DNA of 14,067 nt from the NCBI GenBank assembly GCA_027028725.1, contig JALVIB010000026.1, positions 1 through 14,067 of the forward strand. Reading direction: 5' to 3'. The notes beneath the pieces are model-generated. The model searched no databases, was not told the DNA's origin, and saw only the letters and a list, made by a program, of their open reading frames with translations. Each line of letters opens with the position of its first letter. The first letter of the stretch is position 1. This DNA comes from Candidatus Altimarinota bacterium (lineage in GTDB: Bacteria > Patescibacteriota > Gracilibacteria > UBA4473). Positions 1 through 5,261 of this stretch are shown piece after piece. The translations under genes were made by a program, and so were the position numbers.

Positions 1-1
1 C

Positions 2-97
2 GGATATTTTACACATCTCAAAGAAAAATTAGCAGTTCATCATGGTGCCTCCAAAAACACTCAAATTAATCTCATTTCTGAGTTAATTTTTTTGTAA
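2..97 (+). CDS. 3' end of a plus-strand gene cut by the left edge, possibly a transposase C-terminus
   Basis: An open frame enters from the left edge in frame 2 and stops at TAA 95-97, giving 31 residues that begin GYFTHLKEKLAVHHG and end in a hydrophobic ELIFL. The composition and the pattern F-x2-LK-x2-L-x2-HxG followed by a leucine-rich helix recall the C-terminal tails of some DDE transposases. That recall comes from memory, not from a search. The stop is followed by AT-rich DNA and a dispersed repeat at 140-179, as often seen beside an old insertion. It could equally be the end of an unrelated gene. I am fairly confident it is a real coding end, but not of its identity. Confidence 0.4.
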   Translation, partial: GYFTHLKEKLAVHHGASKNTQINLISELIFL

Positions 98-139
98 AAA
101 ACGCACCCAAAAAGTTACACCTGCCTAAAATATGAAGTA

Positions 140-179
140 GATTGCTTCGTCGTTCATTCTTCACTTCCCTCGCAATGAC
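140..179. repeat. Dispersed intergenic repeat of the GATTGCTTCG...GCAATGAC type
   Basis: The stretch starts GATTGCTTCGTCG and ends CTCGCAATGAC, so ATTGC at the left pairs with GCAAT at the right and can form a hairpin. Read on the minus strand it is the familiar GTCATTGCGAG...GAAGCAATC element scattered between genes in many bacterial genomes (general knowledge). Only one copy is seen here. It lies between the partial gene at the left edge and the terminator of the 48-residue ORF. Confidence 0.45.
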
Positions 180-182
180 AAC

Positions 183-235
183 AACAAAAAAATCCCGCGC
201 TGTGTCCCGCAAGGCGGGGAAATTTCGCGGGATTT
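183..235 (-). terminator. Nested hairpin terminator downstream of the 48-residue ORF
   Basis: AAATCCCGCG (190-199) pairs with CGCGGGATTT (226-235). A second hairpin, CCCGC/GCGGG with an AAG loop (206-218), sits inside. Read on the minus strand, the outer stem runs straight into a T-rich tract (complement of the A run at 186-192), as expected for an intrinsic terminator of the gene ending at 265. The outer arms are one full and one near copy of the window-wide TCGCGGGA motif. A related block, with the same CCCGCAAGGCGG core, recurs at 9597-9634. Confidence 0.6.
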
Positions 236-264
236 GAATTAATTCAATTTTTTAGTTCTCCCAA

Positions 265-411
265 CTAACAGTTCAAACCTGCTGCACGATTTTTTTCGCG
301 AATTAAAGTTGCTTTGGCTTTATTTCTTCGTTTCGCCATTCCAGACTTGCGTCGTCGTTGGTTTATTTCGTGTCCTCCATGTTGTTTGGATCCGCCTCCT
401 TTATTTGTCAT
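265..411 (-). CDS. Small, highly basic 48-residue protein, unknown function
   Basis: ATG at 411 to TAG at 265-267 encodes 48 residues. The N-terminus is Gly-rich (MTNKGGGSKQHGGHE), followed by an Arg/Lys-rich middle (NQRRRKSG, AKRRNKAKA) and the tail REKNRAAGLNC. The composition suggests nucleic-acid binding, like a tiny ribosome-associated or nucleoid protein, but I do not recognise the family. Support for it being real: a plausible promoter 21 nt upstream (TTGACA/TACACT, 440-467), a good terminator at 183-235, and a composition quite unlike random AT-rich translation. There is no Shine-Dalgarno; the start context is TTTCAAAG-ATG. It lies in the same orientation as aspS but has its own promoter. 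Confidence 0.65.
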   Translation of the reverse strand: MTNKGGGSKQHGGHEINQRRRKSGMAKRRNKAKATLIREKNRAAGLNC

Positions 412-439
412 CTTTGAAATTTACTAAAAATTCGTGCCG

Positions 440-467
440 AGTGTATTGGTTGAACTATTTTTGTCAA
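440..467 (-). promoter_or_regulatory. Sigma70-type promoter for the 48-residue ORF
   Basis: On the minus strand, a perfect -35 TTGACA (467-462) is followed by a 16-bp spacer and a -10 TACACT (445-440, 4/6 match). The predicted start near 433 gives a leader of about 21 nt. Confidence 0.5.
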
Positions 468-480
468 ATTTTCTAAAATT

Positions 481-558
481 TCGCGGGATTTTTAAAAGGA
501 CAGGTCGTCCCGAGTACTCGGGATTCCCACATTTTCCCCCTGATAAGGGGGTTAGGGG
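481..558. repeat. Gap between aspS and the 48-residue ORF: iterated motif plus hairpin repeats
   Basis: This gap holds one TCGCGGGA copy (481-488), a 14-bp perfect palindrome CCCGAGTACTCGGG (509-522), and a CCCCCT-GATA-AGGGGG hairpin followed by a third G run (about 535-555). The last is the reverse-oriented relative of the block at 5072-5098. The palindrome or the C/G-run hairpin may end aspS transcription, but neither has a clean T-tract on the minus strand. Confidence 0.5.
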
Positions 559-560
559 GT

Positions 561-2327
561 TTACTTTTTCAAAATCTGAATATTCTGCTCCGCCAATTCC
601 TTTTCTGGCATGGGCGATGGTGCGCCGAGCATTAAATCAACCGCCATTTGGTTTTTTGGGAAAGCCATCACTTCGCGAATATTTGGTTCATCCGCGAAAA
701 GCATCACCACGCGATCCAGCCCCATCGCACAACCTCCGTGTGGCGGACAACCGTATTCAAAAGCTTTCAGCAAGTGTCCAAATTTTCGCGAGATTTCTTC
801 GTCATTCATTCCCAGAATTTCAAAAATCTGTTTTTGCAGTTTCGGATCGTGAATTCGGATTGATCCACCTCCTAGTTCCACTCCGTTCAAAACAATATCG
901 TACGCCAAAGCGCGACATTTCATCGGATCGGTTTTCAATATTTCGGCGTCATCAGGGTGAACTGCTGTAAACGGATGGTGCGCTGAAGCAATTGTCCCAT
1001 CATCTTTTTTCTCAAAAAGCGGAAAATCCACCACCCAGCAGTAAGCAAAATCCCGCGAATTTTTCAGCCCCAAATCGTCTCCAAGTTTTGATCGCACCGC
1101 TCCCAGCGGTTCGGTCGCGGAAATAAAATCTCCCGCTCCAAAAAAAATCATATCTCCGGCTTCCGCACCAACTTTGTCAGTCAAAATTTCGCGGAATTTT
1201 TCCGTTGTATTTTTGCCAACTGCTCCGGTTTCCTCGCCAACTCGCCACCAAGCCAGTCCGCGTGCCCCGTTTTGTTTGGCGACTTTTTCCAGTTCATCAA
1301 TTTTTTTCCGCGAAAACCCCTCAGGGGCATCTTTTAACGAGACTTTCAAAGCAAAAACTTTCTCAGAATTATCAAAAACACCAAACCCGGAATCCCGCGA
1401 AATTTCCGTAATATCAGTTAATTCTAAACCAAATCGCAAGTCCGGTTTATCGCTTCCGTATTTAGTCATCGCTTCCAGCCAAGTCAGTCGGCGGAACTTG
1501 CCGTCCACCAAAAACTTTTTCCAGTCTTTATTTTTCGCGTGATTTTCGTTCAAATCATAAAAACAGCGTTCAATATAATCAATCACATCGTCTTGCTCGA
1601 CAAAACTCGCCTCAATTTCAAACTGCGTAAACTCCGGCTGACGATCTCCGCGCAAATCTTCATCACGAAAACAACGAGCAATTTGGAAATATTTATCTAA
1701 ACCTCCAACCATCAAAAGTTGTTTCAACTGCTGTGGAGATTGTGGCAAAACATAGAACTTCCCCGGATGAAGCCGTGATGGAACCAAATATTCGCGGGAT
1801 CCTTCGGGAGTTCCTTTGACCATAATCGGCGTTTCAACATCAATAAAATTTTCGCGGTGAAAATAGTTGCGAATGGTGTTGGTCATATCGTTTCGTAGAA
1901 GCAGATTTTTCTGCATTTGTTCTCGTCGCAGGTCTAAATAGCGGTATTCCAAGCGCAAATCTTCGTTTTTTACTTCCGTTTCTGATGAAATTTCAAATGG
2001 CGGAGTTTTGGCTTCGTTGATAATTTCCAAAGATTCCGCGAAAATTTCAATTTCTCCGGTTTGCATATCCTTATTCGCTTGTCCTTCGGCTCGGGCTTGG
2101 ACTTTCCCGCGAACTTTTAGCACAAATTCCGCGCGAATTTTTTCAGCTACTAAATGTGCTTTTGGCACTTTTGGATCGACAATAATTTGCGTCAATCCAT
2201 ATCTGTCACGCAAATCAAAGAAAATCAGTCCTCCCAAATCTCTTCTTCGGTGCATCCAACCGGTCAAAATCACTTCTTCACCAATATTTTTCGCCGTTAA
2301 TTCCCCGCAGGTATGTGTTCGTAGCAT
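561..2327 (-). CDS. aspS: Aspartyl-tRNA synthetase, bacterial type
   Basis: A cytoplasmic class II enzyme that charges tRNA with aspartate using ATP. Its 588 residues match the usual bacterial length of about 590. Residues 1-110 form the anticodon-binding OB fold (GWMHRRRDLGGLIF, residues 23-36). Motif 1 lies near 155-170 (FIDVETPIM). Motif 2 is at about 214-238 (FRDEDLRGDRQPEFTQFE), preceded by QSPQQLKQ. The GAD insertion domain (about 290-420) marks the bacterial type. GGGSIRIHD and motif 3 GLDR (about 536-539) complete the catalytic fold. The start ATG at 2327 fits E. coli AspRS and has no Shine-Dalgarno. A TTGACT/TAAACT promoter lies at 2355-2383. Discrimination between tRNA-Asp and tRNA-Asn is unclear: L31 looks discriminating, G82 non-discriminating. 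Four TCGCGGGA copies lie in the gene, encoding NSRD, ISRD, GSRE and VRGK. Confidence 0.97.
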   Translation of the reverse strand: MLRTHTCGELTAKNIGEEVILTGWMHRRRDLGGLIFFDLRDRYGLTQIIVDPKVPKAHLVAEKIRAEFVLKVRGKVQARAEGQANKDMQTGEIEIFAESLEIINEAKTPPFEISSETEVKNEDLRLEYRYLDLRREQMQKNLLLRNDMTNTIRNYFHRENFIDVETPIMVKGTPEGSREYLVPSRLHPGKFYVLPQSPQQLKQLLMVGGLDKYFQIARCFRDEDLRGDRQPEFTQFEIEASFVEQDDVIDYIERCFYDLNENHAKNKDWKKFLVDGKFRRLTWLEAMTKYGSDKPDLRFGLELTDITEISRDSGFGVFDNSEKVFALKVSLKDAPEGFSRKKIDELEKVAKQNGARGLAWWRVGEETGAVGKNTTEKFREILTDKVGAEAGDMIFFGAGDFISATEPLGAVRSKLGDDLGLKNSRDFAYCWVVDFPLFEKKDDGTIASAHHPFTAVHPDDAEILKTDPMKCRALAYDIVLNGVELGGGSIRIHDPKLQKQIFEILGMNDEEISRKFGHLLKAFEYGCPPHGGCAMGLDRVVMLFADEPNIREVMAFPKNQMAVDLMLGAPSPMPEKELAEQNIQILKK

Positions 2328-2354
2328 TTTGTAAAATTGTTTAAAAGTATCGCT

Positions 2355-2383
2355 AGTTTATAGTTCACGAGTCCAAGAGTCAA
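2355..2383 (-). promoter_or_regulatory. Promoter of aspS
   Basis: On the minus strand, -35 TTGACT (2383-2378) is followed by a 17-bp spacer and -10 TAAACT (2360-2355), for a leader of about 20 nt. The same bases also belong to a degenerate 8-nt tandem (TTCACGAG/TCCAAGAG/TCAACGAG, 2363-2386), so the promoter is embedded in, or created by, that repeat. Confidence 0.5.
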
Positions 2384-2396
2384 CGAGATAAAAAGA

Positions 2397-2506
2397 AAAA
2401 TTTCGCGGGATTTTTGAAAAGGGAAAAAACAAGTCCGGACTTGGCACAGGATAAAAAGTATTTTAAGTCCGGACTTAAGTTTTTCCTCAAAATCCCGCGA
2501 AATTTT
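2397..2506. repeat. Gap framed by inverted iterated motifs with two CCGG-centred palindromes
   Basis: TTTCGCGGGATTTTT (2401-2415) faces AAAATCCCGCGAAATTTT (2489-2506) in inverted orientation. The second runs into the stop codon of the TrmB-type gene (TTA 2505-2507). Between them are two copies of the palindrome AAGTCCGGACTT (2431-2442 and 2465-2476; the second extends to TTAAGTCCGGACTTAA). A third copy at 12099-12110 has the same upstream context (motif, then GAAAAA) and shares the downstream AAGTTTTTC with the copy at 2465. The block lies between a stop codon and a promoter, so termination is a plausible role. Confidence 0.65.
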
Positions 2507-3230
2507 ACAAAAGACCAGCACTTTCCCACGCTAAATCAAAAATTGCTTTCTCAGTATCGGCAACTTTTTTACTTTCAATGACAAAAGCAAAATCTTCGTC
2601 AAAACTAAAAGTCGCGACTTTGTTATCATAAATATAAACCTCGTTTTTGAAAGAAACATTTGGATCTTTGATGACACGCATTTCGCGGTTTTTGTAAGTA
2701 TTGATTTCAGATAAATCTTTGCTCGTGTGCGGAGCAATCGTGCGAACCTTAATCGCGCGAAAATTATCCGTATCTATGAAATTTTTCATAACCCAGTCGT
2801 AGCCGAGATAATCCAGTGTTTGTTCGGGCATAAAATAATTTCGAAACTCCTTTTCTTGATTATTGTTTATCACTTCCAGATAAACCCGCAAAATATCTTC
2901 GCGACCTTCATAAAAGCGAACTTTTGGCTTGTAGGCGATTTCATTGTGAATGGCATTTAGGCGAGGAAGTTCTTCCTGAAAATTCCGCAGGTTGGCTTTC
3001 AGTTTGTTATAAAGTTTATTAGGCGAAATAACGCTATAAAAACGAACATTATTTTTGAGAAAATATTCACTAACACCTTTTTTCGCGAGTTTTTTAATCA
3101 CTTCATAAACAGTAGTTCGTTTGAGATTAGCTTTCTTGGCAATGACGCTGATTGGCGCCATTCCTAATTCTAAACACGCCATATAAACCTTTTCTTCATT
3201 TTCCGAAAAACCGAAATTTGTTAACTTCAT
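2505..3230 (-). CDS. TrmB-type winged-helix transcriptional regulator
   Basis: A 241-residue protein. The N-terminal 70 residues form a TrmB-like winged helix (FGFSENEEKVYMACLELG, then SVIAKKANLKRTTVYEVIKKLAKKG). A coiled stretch (about 80-100) and an effector-type domain with the short motif YEGREDILRVY (about 107-117) follow. TrmB proteins in archaea and some bacteria sense sugars and bind palindromic operators; the ligand here is unknown. The gene diverges from the 216-residue ORF and methyltransferase operon, which is its likeliest target, together with itself. The promoter places transcription start at the ATG, so the mRNA is probably leaderless. TTGACA-containing repeats in the divergent gap (3260-3276, 3348-3363) are candidate operators. 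Confidence 0.85.
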   Translation of the reverse strand: MKLTNFGFSENEEKVYMACLELGMAPISVIAKKANLKRTTVYEVIKKLAKKGVSEYFLKNNVRFYSVISPNKLYNKLKANLRNFQEELPRLNAIHNEIAYKPKVRFYEGREDILRVYLEVINNNQEKEFRNYFMPEQTLDYLGYDWVMKNFIDTDNFRAIKVRTIAPHTSKDLSEINTYKNREMRVIKDPNVSFKNEVYIYDNKVATFSFDEDFAFVIESKKVADTEKAIFDLAWESAGLL

Positions 3231-3236
3231 GGCTAG

Positions 3237-3265
3237 ATTTTAGCAAAAAATAAAGCTGTTGTCAA
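3237..3265 (-). promoter_or_regulatory. Consensus promoter giving a leaderless TrmB-type mRNA
   Basis: On the minus strand, a perfect -35 TTGACA (3265-3260) has a 17-bp spacer before -10 TAAAAT (3242-3237, 5/6). Only CTAGCC separates the -10 from the ATG, so initiation 7 nt downstream falls on the A of the start codon. No ribosome binding site could fit. Confidence 0.75.
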
Positions 3266-3276
3266 AAATATCGACA
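3260..3276. promoter_or_regulatory. Candidate operator overlapping the TrmB-type gene promoter
   Basis: TGTC (3260-3263) and GACA (3273-3276) form an inverted repeat around a 9-bp AT-rich spacer. The left arm is the -35 box itself. Binding here would block the gene's own promoter, which fits autoregulation. This is an inference from position and symmetry. Confidence 0.35.
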
Positions 3277-3347
3277 CTTTTCTGTTTAAGAAAATGCCTT
3301 TATGTAAATAATTTCGCGGGATTTTAGAATATTTGATTTAGATTATT

Positions 3348-3378
3348 TTGACAAATGTTGACAAAATACAAATATGAA
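3348..3378 (+). promoter_or_regulatory. Promoter/operator region of the 216-residue ORF-methyltransferase operon
   Basis: Two perfect TTGACA hexamers lie in direct repeat 10 bp apart, one helical turn (3348-3353 and 3358-3363). The first can serve as -35 for TATGAA (3373-3378) with a long 19-bp spacer. The second has no well-spaced -10. The repeat may instead be, or also be, a regulator site, since the same hexamer appears on the other side of the gap. A TCGCGGGA copy (3313-3320) lies just upstream. Confidence 0.4.
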
Positions 3379-3397
3379 ATTGTTTTAATAAATCAAA

Positions 3398-4048
3398 ATG
3401 AAAGAAAAGCTCATAACCGGCGGACACTTCATGATAAAAGAGGGAAAACCTTTGCTAAATGAAGGGACGATTGAGTCCTTTCGGCGAGCGGTAGAGTTAC
3501 ACAAAAAATATTTCAACAATTCTGTTTTAGGCGTTTTGATTAATGATATGGGAGTAACTTGTCAGAGAGTAGCTTGTCCGATTGATGGGAGTTCGCAAAA
3601 GATTGATAAACAAAAATTTTCTCTACCAGCAGAATATATTGAGATTTTGCAGAAAAACGGGTTGCAAGAGGAAAATATTCAAATTTTTTGGGAAAAACAC
3701 ATCAGAAATCGCGCGAAAAAATTTTTTCGCCGCAAACTAAAAAGCAAATTTCCGTTTGTTTTAGAAGAAAAAACTTATTTTTATCAACACCCCCGAGTTG
3801 CAAGAAAATTTCCTGTTTCCTCGGTAAACGAACAAGACAAATACGGCACACCAACCTGTGCCTTAATTATGGCAACTTTTTATAAAGAACTTGAAAAACA
3901 AGGATTTCGCGAAAATTTTAATTTTTATTACACCGGAAAAGATAATCCGAATGTTCCGGATCCCAAAATTTTGGAGTGCGGCTATTTTTTAGCTGACTTA
4001 ACCAAGCAACAAATTAAAGTTGAAAACTTTTTATTTAATAATTTTTAA
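3398..4048 (+). CDS. Unknown 216-residue protein, first gene of a methyltransferase operon
   Basis: I do not recognise this family. The protein looks soluble, with no signal peptide or membrane helix. Visible features: GGHFMIKEGKPLLNEGTIESFRRAVE at the start (residues 8-33), a hydrophobic strand with acidic end VLGVLINDMG (43-52), four cysteines (55, 60, 154, 194; the first two as C-x4-C), a strongly basic segment (about 102-116, RNRAKKFFRRKLKSK), and YGTPTCALIMATFYKEL (149-165). The methyltransferase follows after 11 nt with no promoter between, so the two are cotranscribed. The 216-residue protein could be its partner or substrate-specific subunit. Start context is AATCAAA-ATG without Shine-Dalgarno. 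TAA ends it at 4048. Confidence 0.8.
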   Translation: MKEKLITGGHFMIKEGKPLLNEGTIESFRRAVELHKKYFNNSVLGVLINDMGVTCQRVACPIDGSSQKIDKQKFSLPAEYIEILQKNGLQEENIQIFWEKHIRNRAKKFFRRKLKSKFPFVLEEKTYFYQHPRVARKFPVSSVNEQDKYGTPTCALIMATFYKELEKQGFRENFNFYYTGKDNPNVPDPKILECGYFLADLTKQQIKVENFLFNNF

Positions 4049-4059
4049 CCCCCTAAATC

Positions 4060-5067
4060 ATGAGTAATTTAGAAAGAAAAGTTGATCTGGATTCTTTGAA
4101 AATCAAAGAAGAAGGATTTAACGACAACCAAAAAAAGCTTTTTCATTTAGTTGATGAGCGATTTTTCGCGGGAAATAAAAACCCGTACCAAGCACCGGAT
4201 CAAGATTGGACTTATCAAACTCCACTTGATCTGAAAGAAGACGATTTTCACATGCATCCGTTTCTTGATCCACGAGTTTTGGAAGTTGGTGCTAAACGGC
4301 GTTTCCCCAAAGAAGTTAATCGTGGATATATTGCGGAAAAATATTTTGAAGACAAATGGGTTTCTGAAGGGAATAACCAAATGTCGCTTCATTTAGAAAA
4401 TTGGGTAGAGAAAAATCTCGCGAAATTACAACAACAAGACAAAATTAAATTGTTGGATATTGGTCCGGCGGGAGGAGCGATTACTACTTTGTTTGCTTTA
4501 CGCGCTTTGGACAGATTTAATCTGCTGGATAAAGTTGAAATCTATCTTTTGGACATTGTTCCTGATGTTATAGAAATTACACAGGACGGAGATTTTATTG
4601 TTCCGAATGAAATGATTGAAGAATATAACTTAAATTTCGCGGGAAAAGATGGCGAACTTTACAAAGAATTGATGCGAAGCGATCGAGTTCACGGAATTGT
4701 GGGAGACGGAGAAACTTTTCCGGAACAAGTTAAAGATATGGATATCAGTGTTGTGGCTTACACACACCACCACATGAACCTTATCGCGCGAAAAAGCTTT
4801 TCGGAAGAAATGGAACAAGCAACTAAAAAAGGTGGATTTTTAGGGATCGTTGATTTTTATAAAGAGTCATACGAAGACTACATGAGCTGGTATCGACCAC
4901 ATTTTGAAAAACACCAAACTCCGCCACCGGTTGAGTATCCACTAGTAACTGCTGAAACTTTAGCAAAGTGGTATTCTTCAAAAGTTAACGACATTGTTTA
5001 TTCCGAAAATACTTTTACTTTTTGGCTAACTAACAACAATTCTCCGAAAATTTCGCGGGATTTATAA
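4060..5067 (+). CDS. Class I SAM-dependent methyltransferase, substrate unknown
   Basis: A 335-residue protein. The Rossmann methyltransferase core spans about 128-270: motif I LLDIGPAGGAI (131-141), acidic loop LLDIVPDVIE (163-172, with Asp165 the likely ribose contact), GDGETFPEQ (215-223, the usual adenine-side motif), VVAYTHHHMN (231-240) at strand 4, and KKGGFLGIVDFY (256-267) after it. The 120-residue N-terminal extension (TYQTPLDLKEDDFHMHPFLD) and the Pro-rich HQTPPPVEYPLV stretch (285-296) are not standard and probably shape the substrate pocket. The triple His and missing NPP[YF] motif argue against an adenine-N6 DNA methylase. The last residues, KISRDL-stop, are encoded by a copy of the iterated TCGCGGGA motif. 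It is the second gene of the operon, with no Shine-Dalgarno. Confidence 0.85.
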   Translation: MSNLERKVDLDSLKIKEEGFNDNQKKLFHLVDERFFAGNKNPYQAPDQDWTYQTPLDLKEDDFHMHPFLDPRVLEVGAKRRFPKEVNRGYIAEKYFEDKWVSEGNNQMSLHLENWVEKNLAKLQQQDKIKLLDIGPAGGAITTLFALRALDRFNLLDKVEIYLLDIVPDVIEITQDGDFIVPNEMIEEYNLNFAGKDGELYKELMRSDRVHGIVGDGETFPEQVKDMDISVVAYTHHHMNLIARKSFSEEMEQATKKGGFLGIVDFYKESYEDYMSWYRPHFEKHQTPPPVEYPLVTAETLAKWYSSKVNDIVYSENTFTFWLTNNNSPKISRDL

Positions 5068-5071
5068 ACAA

Positions 5072-5098
5072 CCCCCCTCTCCCCCCTTGTCAGGGGGG
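5072..5098. repeat. C/G-run hairpin repeat after the methyltransferase gene
   Basis: CCCCCCT (5081-5087) pairs with AGGGGGG (5092-5098) around TGTC, preceded by another C run. An inverted relative lies after aspS (535-555), and looser ones lie inside the composite elements at 11509 and 11979. It lacks a T-tract on the plus strand, so it is a weak terminator at best and may mainly protect the 3' end. Confidence 0.45.
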
Positions 5099-5113
5099 AA
5101 TAATGGAAAATTT

Positions 5114-5215
5114 GCCGAGAATTCGAAGAAAAAATCAAAATCGGCATTAGTTTTATTTAGCCACTCATTCTTCGTGGAATAAAACTGAATCGCGGGATTT
5201 TGTTTCTAATGCCGA
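5114..5215 (+). repeat. Structured repeated element, copy 1, in the gap before the NSS transporter
   Basis: This shares an exact block of about 41 bp with 10565-10605, plus flanks. Stem A: GCCGA (5114-5118) with TCGGC (5141-5145). Stem B: AGTTTTATT (5149-5157) with AATAAAACT (5178-5186), continued inward by CCAC (5161-5164) and GTGG (5174-5177) across a TAG bulge. A TCGCGGGA motif (5190-5197) closes the conserved part. Only this copy has CTAATGCCGA (5206-5215), which perfectly complements TCGGCATTAG (5141-5150) and would compete with stems A and B. The outer arm overlaps the predicted transporter promoter spacer, so promoter DNA structure is as likely a role as RNA structure. Confidence 0.65.
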
Positions 5216-5228
5216 ATAGTGCTAAACT
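5200..5228 (+). promoter_or_regulatory. Candidate promoter of the NSS transporter gene
   Basis: TTGTTT (5200-5205), a 17-bp spacer, then TAAACT (5223-5228), with TGC immediately before the -10. Initiation near 5235 would give a leader of about 27 nt ending TTTATAAA-ATG. The spacer is exactly one arm of the inverted repeat of the structured element. Confidence 0.4.
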
Positions 5229-5261
5229 TTTCCTGAATTTTATTTTTTAACCATTTATAAA

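Noticed and set aside
434..970. 178-codon plus-strand ORF over the aspS end
   Set aside because: It lies mostly antisense to the conserved C-terminal part of AspRS, and its start falls in a repeat gap. Composition is typical of an antisense shadow, with no domain.
2297..2521. 74-codon minus-strand ORF between the TrmB-type gene and aspS
   Set aside because: It consists of translated repeats (KISRDF and KSREIF come from TCGCGGGA copies) and overlaps both the aspS start and the regulator's end.
4060..5067. Methyltransferase as the DNA methylase that recognises the iterated motif
   Set aside because: It lacks the DPPY-type motif of N6/N4 DNA methylases and the PC motif of C5 enzymes, so a link to TCGCGGGA is not supported.
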